A stretch of 64,000 bases of DNA, taken from contig CM023539.1 of NCBI GenBank assembly GCA_013350335.1, positions 23,491,043-23,555,042 of the forward strand. Reading direction: 5' to 3'. The DNA comes from Chimonanthus salicifolius. Taxonomy: Eukaryota; Streptophyta; Magnoliopsida; Laurales; Calycanthaceae. This document shows, piece after piece, positions 1-9,937 of the stretch. The notes under the pieces are model-generated. The model worked only from the letters and a program-made list of their open reading frames with translations, was not told the origin of the DNA and ran no database searches. The position numbers were made by a program, and so were the translations under genes. The first letter of the stretch is position 1. Each line of letters starts with the position of its first letter.

Positions 1-2
1 GT

Positions 3-383
3 ATGGCAGTTGTCAGTAGTTCTTATGCTTATGCACTGTTTGATTCTGGAGCTTCATACTCCTTTATATCTGCATCATTTATAACTGCTATCGGTACTCT
101 AGTTCAAAAACTGCCCACATCAGTCACAATTGTATCCCCTATCGGAGACACGTCATTGGGACTCATATGCACGACTGTGAATACCGAATTAGCTGGACTC
201 AGATTTGAGTTCAATTATCTGGTACTCGATATGAATGAGTACGACATTATCTTCGGCATGGACTGGTTGGCTAGTTTTCAAGCCAATATTGATTGTTATT
301 GCCGCAGAATGACATTTTGGTCACCAAAGGTAAACAATATGTGTTTCGTACAGACAAGCAAAGCGGACTGCAGGAGGGGTTGA
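3..383 (+). pseudogene. Ty3/gypsy aspartic protease domain (fragment)
   Basis: The frame is open from the window edge. It carries the retropepsin active-site motif L-F-D-S-G-A followed by S-Y-S-F-I-S, and later the family-typical Y-D-I-I-F-G-M-D-W-L block. The protease would cut the Gag-Pol precursor into mature proteins. The active-site triad D-S-G is intact, but the frame stops at 383 with unrelated residues, so a frameshift lies near 300-380 before the linker to reverse transcriptase. The start codon at 3 is only the first ATG in the window; the true protein began upstream in gag. Confidence 0.85.
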
Positions 384-1430
384 ATCATCTGGTATTGAAC
401 AGCATCAGAATCAACAAGACACTGGTGGTTGAACTCCCGGCAATAATGAAAGAATATGCAGATGTTTTTCCAAAAGAACTCCCTAGTTTGCCGCCTATGA
501 AGGAGATCAACTTTGAAATCAAGCTGTACCCTGGCACTTCACCAGTGTCATTACCCCACTATCGGATGGCACCAGCGAAGATGTCTGAGCTAAAAAAGCA
601 GATTGATGAACTGCTTAGACTTGGTTGCATCCGGAACAGCACATCGTCTTGAGGAGCTCCAGTGTTGTTTGGGAAGAAGAAGGAGGGTTCACTCCGAATG
701 TGTGTGGATTACCGGAAACTGAATCAGCTAACTATCCGGAACGAGTATCCTTTACCCAGGATCGATGATTTATTCGATCAATTGAGGGGTTCCAGTCATT
801 TCTCGAAGATCAATCTGATGTCCGGTTATCATCAAATCCGGGTTAGGGAGGAGGATATAGAGAAGACAGCCTTCAGGATGCAGTATGGACTATATGAGTT
901 TGTAGTCATGCCGTTTGGACTCACCAATGTACCGGCTGTGTTCATGGATCTAATGAACAGGATCTTTCGACCTTACCTGGACCAGTTCGTGATTGTGTTT
1001 ATTGATGATATTCTGATCTTTTCCAAAAGTAAGGAAGAACATGCTAAGCACCTACGGATAGTCTTAAACACGTTGAGGCAGAACAAGTTGTATGCCAAAG
1101 CAAGTAAATGTGAATTTTGGCTATCTGAGGTCAAATTCTTGGGGCATGTCATAACAGAAAATGGTATAGCAGTGGATCCGGCTAAGGTGGCGGCAGTGAG
1201 TGAATGGAAAGCACCCAAGAATGTAACCGAGATCAGCAGTTTCTTGGGATTGGCTGGTTACTACAGGAAATTCATCAGGAACTTCTCCAAAATTGCATCT
1301 CCATTGACTCGACTCACTCAGAAAGGAGTCAAATATGAGTGGACAGATCTGTGCAATCGGAGGTTCGAGGAGCTGAAAGATAGACTTACAACTGCTCCTA
1401 TCTTAATTTTGCCGGAAAAAGGCAAAGGTT
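384..1430 (+). pseudogene. Ty3/gypsy reverse transcriptase domain (inactive)
   Basis: The protease-RT linker (E-Y-A-D-V-F-P-K-E-L-P) is readable from about 450, then the RT fingers and palm. A premature TGA near 650 replaces the usual Trp of the W-G-A-P-V-L motif. Downstream are V-D-Y-R-K-L-N, G-Y-H-Q-I-R, M-P-F-G-L-T-N and the catalytic box F-I-D-D-I-L-I-F-S. The first catalytic Asp (usual K-I-D-L-R-S-G-Y-H-Q) reads Asn here ([10 protein letters not shown]), a GAT-to-AAT change, so polymerase activity should be lost even if the stop were ignored. The domain would copy element RNA into cDNA in cytoplasmic particles. Confidence 0.9.
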
Positions 1431-1800
1431 ATGAAGTAGAATGCGATGCTTCAGGAGAAGGACTTGGGTGTGTTCTCAGTCAATCTCATATGTGGTGGCT
1501 TATGGATCAAGACAGTTAAAAATTCATGAACGCCTCTACCCCACACATGATCTGGAACTAGCTGCAGTGGTCTTCGTTCTCAAAAGCTGGAAACACTATC
1601 TATATGGTGAGAAGTTTGAAGTATTTTCAAATCATAAGAGCTTGAAGTATTTATTTGATCAGAAAGAGCTCAACCTGAGGCAGCGCAGATGGATGGAATA
1701 TCTGGCAGATTATGAGTTCGCGCTCGATATCATTCGGGTAAAGCAAACAAGGTGGCGAATGCTCTCAGCCGCATATCACATGCATCAGTGGCATGTTTGA
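1431..1800 (+). pseudogene. Ty3/gypsy RNase H domain (frameshifted)
   Basis: The domain starts at the D-A-S-G-E-G-L-G motif near 1446 in the RT frame. It changes frame near 1480 and continues with Y-G-S-R-Q-L, the [10 protein letters not shown] block, H-Y-L-Y-G-E-K and R-Q-R-R-W-M-E-Y. The usual T-D-H-K-S-L motif, which holds a catalytic Asp, reads S-N-H-K-S-L here, another Asp-to-Asn change. RNase H removes the RNA strand during cDNA synthesis. The reading frame ends at 1800 without joining integrase. Confidence 0.85.
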
Positions 1801-2049
1801 TCAGAACCGAATGGGAGATGTTGAATACCATTCGAGAGTTCAATCTATATATCAACAACCATGGAAGTATGTACAATTTAATCATAAGGTCCAACATGGT
1901 TACCAAGATTGAACAAGAGCAACGAGCAGATTCGAAAGTGGAAGAGATATGGGCCAAGATGTCCACTGGCGTGGTCGTACCGGAATGGGAATTACGACCA
2001 GGACAGGGTCTTGTATTCCAGGGTAGAATATATGTGCCAAAAAGCTGCA

Positions 2050-3144
2050 GGAAAGAGTTGTTGGTTGAGGCACATCAGACCAAGCTCTTCATAATCCGGG
2101 CAGCACCAACATGTATCACGACCTGAAGAGGCATTATTGGGGGCATGGGCTCAAAAGAGATGTGGCGGAATTTGTGGCACACTGCTTAACTTGTTAGCAG
2201 GTCAAGACGGAACATCAAAAGCCACTAGGGTTACTCAAACCCTTACCAGTGCCAGAATGGAAATGGGAACACATATCCATGGATTTTGTGACAGGGTTGC
2301 CAAGGTCCTCAAAGGGCAATGATGCTATATGGGTCGTAGTAGACCGATTGACTAAGTCGGCCCACTTTCTGCCTATCAGGATGACAGATTCGTCGGAGAC
2401 ATTGGGCGACTGTACATCCAGGATATTATCAGATTGCATGGTATTCCTCAGACTATTGTGTCCGACAGAGATGGCCGTTTCACCGGCAAGGTATGGCAGA
2501 GCATGCAGTCGGCCAAGGGGACCGATCTACTGACTAGCACAGCATTCCATCCACAAATTGATGGACAATTGAAAAGGACAATACAAACACTGGAGGACAT
2601 GTTGAGGGTGTGCATGCTAGACTTCAAGGGTGGATGGGAGGATCATTTGCCACTGGTAGAGTTCTCATATAACAATAACTACCAAGCAAGCCTTCAGATG
2701 GCTCCATTTGAGGCTTTGTATGGTAGACCATGTAGGTCACCAGTGTGCTGGACCGAGGCCGGCGAGCCTGCGCTGATTGGACCCGAGCTAGTCGCAGAGA
2801 CTACAGTACAAATTCAGTTGATACGTCAGCATTTATTGACTGCACAGAATCGGCAAAAGAGCTATGCTGACAAAAGGAGGAGGTTTCTCGAATTTGAAGT
2901 GGGGGACATGGTATTCTTGAAGGTCTCGCCACGAAAGGGACATATGAGATTTGGGAAGAAGGGAAAACTATCGCCAAGATATGTGGGACCGTTTTCAATT
3001 ATAAGAAGGATGGGGGATGTAGCTTATCAGTTAGCACTTCCTTCACAATTGGCATCTCTACGCGATGTGTTTCATGTGTCGATGCTAAGGAAGTATAATC
3101 CCGATCCGTCTCACGTATTGAATGTGCAAGATATAGAAGTGTAA
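2050..3144 (+). pseudogene. Ty3/gypsy integrase (broken, catalytic Glu replaced)
   Basis: The zinc-binding part is readable near 2095-2200 (H-P-G-S, then C-L-T-C followed by a TAG where Gln is usual). The catalytic core follows with S-M-D-F-V-T-G-L-P (first Asp) and V-S-D-R-D-G-R-F (second Asp). A frameshift lies near 2405, between the two blocks. The third catalytic position, usually G-Q-S-E-R-T-I-Q, reads G-Q-L-K-R-T-I-Q, so Glu is replaced by Lys. The C-terminal part (G-D-M-V-F-L-K-V-S-P, F-H-V-S-M-L-R-K-Y) is well kept to the stop at 3144. Integrase would join cDNA to the chromosome. Confidence 0.9.
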
Positions 3145-3185
3145 AGCGACGTGACATAAGTCGAGAGGCTTGTCCGAATAGTGGA

Positions 3186-3317
3186 AACTGTGCAAAGGGT
3201 GTTACGAAACAGAGCAATTCAGTTTGTCAGGTGGTATGGGATCGACATGGTATTGAGGAAGCCACTTGGGAACTCGAATCGGAGATGAGAACAGTGCACC
3301 CCGAATTATTTGTGTAA
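3186..3317 (+). pseudogene. Chromodomain of Ty3/gypsy integrase (frameshifted)
   Basis: After the integrase stop, the sequence still encodes the family's terminal module in two frames: V-L-R-N-R-A-I-Q-F-V-R, then W-D-R-H-G-I-E-E-A-T-W-E-L-E and M-R-T-V-H-P-E-L-F before a TAA near 3315. In this family the module tethers integration to chromatin marks. The early TAA at 3142-3144 and the internal frameshift separate it from the rest of integrase. Confidence 0.8.
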
Positions 3318-3360
3318 TTTATTTAGAATCATACTTCGTTCGATTTTCGAGACGAAAATT

Positions 3361-3378
3361 TCAAAAAGAGGATTGTAT
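3361..3378 (+). other. Polypurine tract of the Ty3 element
   Basis: The purine-rich run AAAAAGAGGATTG lies directly before the TGTAATACCCC start of the 3' LTR. This is the expected site and composition of the primer for plus-strand synthesis. Confidence 0.7.
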
Positions 3379-4141
3379 TGTAATACCCCAGATTTTGCAA
3401 TATATCAATATTTACGAAACTGCCATTGATATTATAAATTAAAATGATATGACCGTAGATAAGTATATTGTGGGATCCATTGTTCAAATAAGACCCAATG
3501 TACATCTTATAATGATCAAAGTAAATTAAATGGGTAATGTGCAACTAATTGGCTCAAAGTGATTAATTGGGTCAAATTACCCAATTGGGACCCAATGGGT
3601 CGTTGTGGACATGATTAACCATTGGATGAGCTCAAAGCTTAACTGGGTTAAGTTTAATTAAATGTTTGAGTTTGGGTTGAATTGAAGTAAATGGTGGAGT
3701 TTAGTTGAGTTAAATTTATAAGTTGAGTTGCATTAAATTGATGAGTTCAATGGGTTGAGTTGAGAGAGTTAAATTAATTGTAAGTGAGTGAAGTGTGTGA
3801 ATGAGAGTGGAGTGTCTTAATTCCAATTTTAAAACAAAGAAAACGTTGGCTGCATGGAGAGGTCATCCCATGCATGTAACTCCTAGACAAATGATGAATG
3901 ATAATGGCGTTTATGGGAGTTACATGTGGTGAGGGGGTATGTTTTAAATTTAAGATGTTATACACGTTGGTATGGCATGAGGGTTTATTCCATGCATGGG
4001 TTTTCAAAGGGACAGCCAATGGATAGTTGGGAGATTCAAAGACTTAAGATCAAACCGTTGGCATGTAGGAGTTTCATTTCTTGGATGAAACTCCCACATG
4101 GGTAAATAATGGGAGATGAATGGACTTGTGGAGGTTACACA

Positions 4142-4576
4142 AGGTTAACCAAAAACATGAAATTACCATGCGGCCCTCTTAATTAATAATCTCAATCAGC
4201 CAATGTAATCTCTCAATTTAATCTTAAACATCTTCTAAAGATATTCTACCATATAATCATGGCTATCTAAAATTCGGCCATGCAATGTATATTCCTAAAA
4301 TATTAATATCCTTTCCATGTTAACCTCCCATACACGGCCATATTAATCCATATATCTCATTCACATATCCTTCCTTGGCTTCCACTCCATGTGCATATCA
4401 TAATCCATTTAAATTCAGCCCCAGTTAATTTTATTAAAACCTTTTCCATAATCCGTTGGGTCATAATTGGGCCAATGACTCAACTCTTTGCCCAATTTAG
4501 GATCCATAACTAATATTCACAAATTAAATGGATTATTTTCATACAAAATAATTAACTGAAAATCTGAGGTGTTACA
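4142..4576 (-). repeat. Inverted LTR 5'-end fragment inside the 3' LTR
   Basis: Read on the minus strand, 4576 begins TGTAACACCTCAGATTTTC, which matches the LTR start at 3379 (TGTAATACCCCAGATTTTG). The plus-strand LTR text before about 4140 and after 4577 (repeated GGATGAAACTCC-like motifs) seems continuous. This therefore looks like a piece of a related LTR inserted in opposite orientation. I could not fix its left boundary or a target duplication. Confidence 0.5.
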
Positions 4577-4967
4577 CTATGTGATTAAGTGTGAACTATC
4601 TAGTGTTTAGAGCCTATGGGAGTTTTATTTTAAAATGAAACTCTCACATACAAGATTAATGAGAGATGAATGATGAGAGGAAAGGATACACCAAAACACT
4701 ATTGGAAGCCGTTGGGCACCTTGGGGAGTTTCATCTCAAGGATGAAACCCCAAGGAAGGTATTAAACAAATGGGAGTTACAAGTGGGTTCACATTTGGAG
4801 AAGTGATGGAGAAGGATTACATCTAGGGCAGCCAAGAGCCAAGAAACCGTTGGAGGGTTTCATCTCAAGGATGAAACCCCCAAATGAAATAAGTTATGGA
4901 AGTAAATGGGAGGGGAGTTACATGTGGTGCCAACCTTAGGCTGAATTTCATTAGCCAAAGGAGTTTC

Positions 4968-4971
<4 letters not shown>

Positions 4972-5015
<44 letters not shown>

Positions 5016-5018
5016 TCT
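4972..5018 (+). repeat. CT dinucleotide microsatellite
   Basis: A nearly pure run of CT repeats about 45 bp long lies inside the LTR. A shorter CT stretch occurs near 5163. Confidence 0.95.
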
Positions 5019-5445
5019 TAGACGTTTTCACCTCTCAAGACCAAAGGCATTGGCTGATTGTATCTCATTCCAATCAGTCCTTGGCTGATCCTTTCACCAA
5101 GACAAAATTCAGTAAAGGAGTTTGGCATCAAGGTTATCACTCTCATCCAAGGCCAAAATTCTATCTCTCTCTCTCAAATCAATACTTTGGCTAAACCAAT
5201 TCAAGGAGTTTCCAGCAAGATTAGGCTTGGCTAAAGGACAAGGAAGGAAGGAGGAAGGCTAAGGATCTAAGAGGAGCAAAAGGAACGGAAGAACAAACAA
5301 AGATCAAATCGGTGGAGTCGCGGAAACGGTAGGTGTTCTATAACTTTTATTTAGTAAGATAACCAAAGAAACATGATCAGTCCTTGTATATCCAAATCTT
5401 AAAAAGGGATGTACAAAAACCATTGAGTATGAAAAGGAGGTGATT

Positions 5446-6442
5446 GGGTTTGGCCATGATGAATGGCCAAACCCATCAAAGGGTATGATCATGGCTATGA
5501 AGTCTAAAGGAAGAGGTAAAGGAACCATAGGGTTCGTCTATGAGTATGGCCGAACCCCATGGAAGAAAATGAATGGATAATGATGTGTAAAAAGGATAAG
5601 AAATGGATCATAGGGTTCGGCCACTTGGGATGGCCGAACCCCATGAAAAGACTTGGTGAATTTTAGGGTTTTTAAGGGATAAAATCCATATTATGTTTTG
5701 AAGGTTTAAAGGATTTTAATGGAGATAATGTTACTGTTTTGGATCGGCAATTGCATGGTTGAACCATGTTGTTATCATGGCTAAGTTGCTGATCATAAAC
5801 CATGGATAAATGATGAGATAATTGAATTAAGAGAACCACATGGCCGAACCCCATGGACTGTTTTGATGGGATATTTGGATTAAAATCATGTTGGAAACTA
5901 TGATTTGTTTTATGCTTTTGATTTAAGAATCACCTATGCTTAGTTATGGATTTAATATTATTTTGATCAATCATGATAAATGATGGAAATTGGGACAAAA
6001 ATCAGATTGGTGAGGTTCGGCCATGTAGTATGGCCGAACCCCACTAAAGGGTCATTTGGTGCACTTAGTGCTAATTTATAATGTAATTGGAGATGGGTTA
6101 ACGAAAGATTTAAAGGATCAAAAGTTAAGTGGTGAGGTTCGGCCATGTGTATGGCCGAACCCCACTAAGATGGTTTTGTTTTGGATGATGGAAGTTAGCA
6201 AAATTAAGCATTGGTTAGACCAATGTCAAAACCGTAAATACAAGACAAATTGTAAATATGAATGGATTGATCAAAGGACTTGAAAAGAGGGGTCCAAAAT
6301 CAAAGTGGTAAGGTTTGGCCATGTTGTATGGCCGAACCCTACCAAAGTGTGTTTGAAGTGTGAGGTGGTTTAATGTGATTAAATGAAAAGAAATGACAAA
6401 ATTCAAAATGGGTGAGGTTCGGCCATGGGGTATGGCCGAACC
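5446..6442 (+). repeat. Array of short palindromes in LTR (7 full, 1 half copy)
   Basis: Imperfect palindromes of the form GGTTCGGCCAT, a loop of 4-8 bases, then ATGGCCGAACC occur at 5446, 5530, 5613, 6014, 6136, 6312 and 6416, with a lone right arm near 5840. Spacers of roughly 60-400 bp are AT-rich and look unrelated. The same motif recurs in both solo LTRs of the family. Function unknown; possible readings are a protein-binding site, an RNA hairpin or a methylation-dense site. Confidence 0.9.
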
Positions 6443-6508
6443 CCACAAAGTGGATTTTGGGACTTAAACTAAGTTGGAAATTACATGGACATATGATTGA
6501 TTTGATGT

Positions 6509-6518
6509 TATATAAATA
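6509..6518 (+). promoter_or_regulatory. Likely TATA box of the Ty3 LTR
   Basis: TATATAAATA precedes a block conserved in the other two LTRs (GGTAACGGGA, then an ACGGT-type motif). This fits the start of the transcribed R region. The solo LTRs have weaker AT-rich stretches at the matching place. Confidence 0.55.
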
Positions 6519-6670
6519 GGGTAACGGGACTTGCTTGAACGGTGTACAAGTCGTGAACGGGTGACGGTTCAAAAAATGGTTAATCTAAGTGACATTTGTG
6601 TAGGTTTCCTACCTTTTTGTAACCACACTTATATTTGATGTGTTATCTTATTTTGATGAAATATGTGTCC

Positions 6671-7047
6671 TAAGTTATTATGTTTCAAAATGGTTTTGTA
6701 TGTTAAGTTGTATTTACAAATGGCATGAACTCAATGACATCTCATGCATGGCATGGGGTGATGATTATGGAAACCGGAGGCCACACTCTGTCGAAGTTAT
6801 TTTGTTTCAAAATGGTTTTGTATGTTAAGTTGTATTTACAAATGGCATGAACTCATTGACATCTCATGCATGGGATGGGGTGATGATTATGGAAACCAGA
6901 GGCCACACTCCATCGTGGCGTCCAAAAGACCACTGTGGGGTACCTTGATGATGAGAATCCCATCAAGAGGAAACCGGAGGCCACACTCCGTCGAGGCGTC
7001 CGAAAGACCACTGTGGGGTACCTTGACGATGAGAATCCCGTCAAGAG
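6671..7047 (+). repeat. Two tandem duplications in the LTR (about 122 bp and 77 bp units)
   Basis: A unit beginning TAAGTTATTATGTTTC at 6671 is repeated with few changes from 6793, giving a 122-bp period. It overlaps a second tandem: GAGGCCACACTCC...ATCAAGAGG at about 6894-6970 is repeated at 6971-7047 with a few mostly C/T and G/A differences. Neither encodes a recognised protein. Confidence 0.85.
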
Positions 7048-7571
7048 GAGGCTATGTATATTTGTGATGGGTGGGACTCATTACATGTGCATTACATACA
7101 TAGCATTGTTTTTATGAGATTTTGATGTACATGTATTATTATGATATTTGCATTGTTTTATACTAACCTTGTGGTAGCCCTAAACGGAAGACCTACTGGG
7201 TGCGTTGATCTAACGCTCTATCTCTATCTTTAGTGGATGACGCAAGAACGGGAAAGAAAAAGGATCATGAAGGAAACCAAGCATAGGAGCTTGGACTTTG
7301 AATGGACTTTTAATGGATTGATTTATGGACTTTTTATATGGACAATGTAATTTGATAGTTAGTTGTTGTCGGCATGTAATAATGTAGTTAACTATTTGCT
7401 ATGGTTTGGTAGGATTTAGATGGTTTAGAATGAATGCTTACGTTAAGGTTATTTTGGTAATTTGGATGAATATGTACTTTGCTATCTAAAGTTATAAAAT
7501 GGAGTAGTCTTAGGATCTATTATAACCCGCAGTTAGATTAAGGTTAAGTTTTTTCCGCAAGTTATATTTGT

Positions 7572-7661
7572 ACCATGTGTGGATCGATCCTTATGGACTT
7601 AGTCCATACGCACATGGGTTTGGCCAGTTAAGGGTCGGATTTTAGAAGTCCGAACTTAACT
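7572..7661 (+). other. Three-hairpin cassette near the LTR 3' end
   Basis: The outer arms are ACCATGTG (7572) and CACATGGGT (7611). An inner palindrome TATGGACT/AGTCCATA sits at 7592-7608, and a third stem AGTTAAGGGTCGGA (7626) pairs with TCCGAACTTAACT (7649). The same three stems occur at 13690-13774 and 17313-17399 with changed but still pairing arms. Confidence 0.75.
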
Positions 7662-7800
7662 CGTGTCGTGACATTCTGCCCCGATCACTTGGTTATTATT
7701 ATAAAAAAAAAAAATAAACTCTGATTATTAGAGTGAAAAGGGCGGGGTGTTACAATCAAAAGTATAGTTTTTCCAAAAACATAGATCATGAAAAACTGCC

Positions 7801-8369
7801 CTAAGCAGAGCCATCTTGAGGAGGTGTTGGAGGAGGAGGGGATGGGGTATCTAGAACTCTGTCCGAGAGGGAGACAGCTGAGACTAAATCCCAGACAGTC
7901 AACCGGATACTCTCCGGACTATTTTCAAGATAGTTCATTCTCTTTTCTAGTCTAGAGACATTTCTTCCCAAATTGATATTTTCTAGAGAAGGATATTCGT
8001 GTTCTTCTTCTTCATCTGAGTCTCTCCAAAGTCCTCAGAACTGAAGCTTTCCTCTTCACTGCTGTCTTCAAGGATATCAACATGGTCTTCATTACTAATT
8101 CGACAACCATTCCCTTCTTCAACATCTTTTCTCCTTACTTCACGTTGTTCTTCGACGAAGATGACACCCTTGTCAATGATGCAATCTTCTTCCTTATCTG
8201 GTTGGGTTTCTTGTTGATCCTGAACATACACAGGATTTTCAGAGCTCGACCATGGGCACGACCGAGAGGCAGACCTTTTGGTTCGTTTGGCCCATCGACC
8301 AGCACGACTGGTTTCTCCTCTTTCTACAGTGGTCTCGGGATGTGTCTGAGCTGACATCTTTCTGGGCAT
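7801..8369 (-). pseudogene. Extra ORF of the SIRE-like relic (function unknown)
   Basis: A Lys/Arg-rich start (M-P-R-K-M-S-A-Q) is followed by an acidic Ser/Glu-rich stretch (E-D-S-S-E-E-E-S-F-S-S-E-D-F) and a stop near 7983. Changing frame there gives a further 50 or so residues (S-R-L-E-K-R-M-N-Y-L, then a Pro-rich tail T-P-S-P-P-P-P-T-P-P) to a TAG at 7801, so a frameshift is likely. Elements of the SIRE group often carry an additional ORF after pol, sometimes called env-like. I see no signal peptide or membrane segment, and no domain I recognise. Confidence 0.45.
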
Positions 8370-9171
8370 GGTTTTCTTAGAGAGGATCCTCTGCCAGTAG
8401 ATCGTAAGAGTATGAGATGAAGAATAAACCTAATCTGATCTAGGAGCATCACAGAAACAGTGATTTTCTGGCTTCTAAGGACTTGAGGAATGAAAGCCCT
8501 ATGGTTTCCAGCACAGAAATCGCTCTGAGAAGTCCTATCGACTGGTCTAGGGCATCGGAGGAGAATGAGGGACCACCAGACCTTAGCGGGAGGGGAGACA
8601 GTGAATTCGAATGAATTGTCATTTTCGCAGAGAGGGTCCCCTTTTAATTCAAACTTTTTGTCTCACTGACATGTCGGTTCCATTGACAGGTCGACTTTTT
8701 CGACATTTTTTCCTCTTTTCAACAGTGCTTGATTTAGCACAGTATCGACATGTTTGTCACACCGACCGGTCTTATTCACCGACATGTCGATTACACCAAG
8801 AGATTCCAGATTGCAGTGCAATCATCCTTGATATGTGCAACTTGATGAAGTCTTATTCTAAGCGTGGCATTCAGAGATTCATTTCAATGCATAAATATGC
8901 CAAACATATTTCATCAAATCATTAAACAAGCACACAATCATTCCAAGGAACACACAATTCAAAATACTTTTAATAAAATGTATGGCTCTCCAAATAGAAT
9001 ATGTACTATAGCCAGGAAAAATAAATTCTAGACTTGTATTTAGCCAATTCTTTTCCTCATCTCATAGCATTTTTTCTGCTATGTGAACTCACATGATCTC
9101 TTGTGATTTCATTTGTAGTGGTCCAAGATATGGAAGTGAATCTTAAACCCCAACAAAACATGATTAATGGT
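8370..9171 (-). other. Non-coding spacer of the SIRE-like relic
   Basis: No open frame with a recognisable protein. It contains several GACATGTCGGT-like motifs (for example near 8670 and 8785) also seen in this relic's LTR near 19615. On the minus strand a pyrimidine-rich leader precedes the extra ORF. Pol, expected somewhere between gag and the extra ORF, appears to be lost. Confidence 0.5.
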
Positions 9172-9937
9172 CTATCTCTTAGGTACGAAGATAGTGGCAT
9201 TTGGTGTTGCATACACACCCCTACGATCGTACCTTTGATGACCAGCCTTGGGATTCATCAACTCTCTTAAGACATGATTCATCTGTCTTAACAAAGAGTC
9301 TTGCCTTGTATCCACCTTCCTTAGGTTTCGTTTAAGGTTAAGTGTTGGTGAATGTCTTTTAAGAAAAGGCTTTATTTGATTTTGTCTTTGTGCTTTCCTT
9401 TCTAAGTATCTCTTTAGATGATGGCAATTTCTTTTAAAATGCTCATCTTTGTGGCAGAAATTGCACTTACCCTTTGAAGGGTGAGAGATATTTATTTTTC
9501 TGAACACCCCATGGTTCATAAGTGCTTTGGTGGGTGAGGCACCAAGTCCAGACCTATCACCATACTGTCTACCCGAACCTAGGAGTCTTTTGAGTCTTTC
9601 ATCTCCTTGGGTAAATTTGTCTTTGAATTTTTCTTTATGAAGTTTTAATTCTTTAACTTCTAAAGACAGTTTTTTAACATCTTCTTCAAGAAGTTTGTTG
9701 TGATGCCATAAATTTTCGACATCCATGCAATGTATACTCATTTCTTCTTGAAGACTTTTGTTATCTTCTTTAAGCTTAGTGTTTTCAACATTTGAGAGAT
9801 TAAGCTTAGGGATTAGAAGAGATTTTTCATCTTTCAACTCTTCCACTTGATTGGAGAGGTTAAGGTTTTCATTTTTAACCTTGTTGAGTTTTTTAACCAA
9901 CCTCTCACTCTCAAGGAACAAGGCACTGTAGGAGACT
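9172..9937 (-). pseudogene. SIRE-like gag, C-terminal half (coiled coil and zinc knuckle)
   Basis: The first 110 or so residues are Leu/Lys/Glu-rich with heptad character (for example K-L-N-K-V-K-N-E-N-L-N-L-S-N-Q-V-E-E-L), a likely coiled coil. A CCHC-type knuckle follows (C-N-F-C-H-K-D-E-H-F-K-R-N-C), then a basic region. The protein ends at N-A-T-I-F-V-P-K-R, close to where V-P-K motifs mark the gag-pol border in this group. The upstream half is at 17494-18594; the two were split by the solo LTR whose AGACT duplication lies at 9933-9937. Gag would form the element's particle. Confidence 0.75.

Larger units (their letters stand above)
1..7754 (+). mobile_element. Ty3/gypsy retrotransposon, Tekay (Del)-type chromovirus, 5' end outside window
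   Basis: Readable in order are an aspartic protease, reverse transcriptase, RNase H, integrase and a C-terminal chromodomain, then a purine-rich tract and a 3' LTR. This order and the chromodomain ending (E-E-A-T-W-E-L-E and M-R-T-V-H-P-E-L-F) are those of the Tekay/Del group, whose LTRs are known to be long. Gag and the 5' LTR lie outside the window. The coding part is broken by stops and frameshifts and several catalytic residues are changed, so the copy is dead. The LTR end at 7754 abuts a minus-strand SIRE-like relic, so this element probably inserted into it. The target duplication cannot be checked because the left end is missing. Confidence 0.9.
3379..7754 (+). repeat. 3' LTR of the Ty3/gypsy element (long LTR family)
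   Basis: The LTR starts TGTAATACCCCAGATTTTGC and ends GGCGGGGTGTTACA, so it has the usual TG...CA ends. Two solo LTRs of the same family (9938-17493 and 10086-13867) share its start, its end, the CCTACTGGG block near 7194 and the internal palindromes. At 4376 bp it is longer than they are (about 3.78 kb), largely explained by an inverted LTR fragment near 4142-4576. It contains no protein gene. It holds a CT microsatellite, a palindrome array, a TATA box, tandem repeats and a hairpin cassette, annotated separately. Confidence 0.85.

Noticed and set aside
3379..4576. A complete 1.2 kb LTR with TG...CA inverted ends.
   Set aside because: The right end is the LTR start in reverse orientation. 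The true family 3' end (GGCGGGGTGTTACA) is at 7754 and matches the solo LTRs.
5446..6442. Regularly recurring palindromes could be taken for a CRISPR-like array.
   Set aside because: Spacing is irregular (60-400 bp), there are no cas genes, and the motif lies inside LTRs of a plant retrotransposon.
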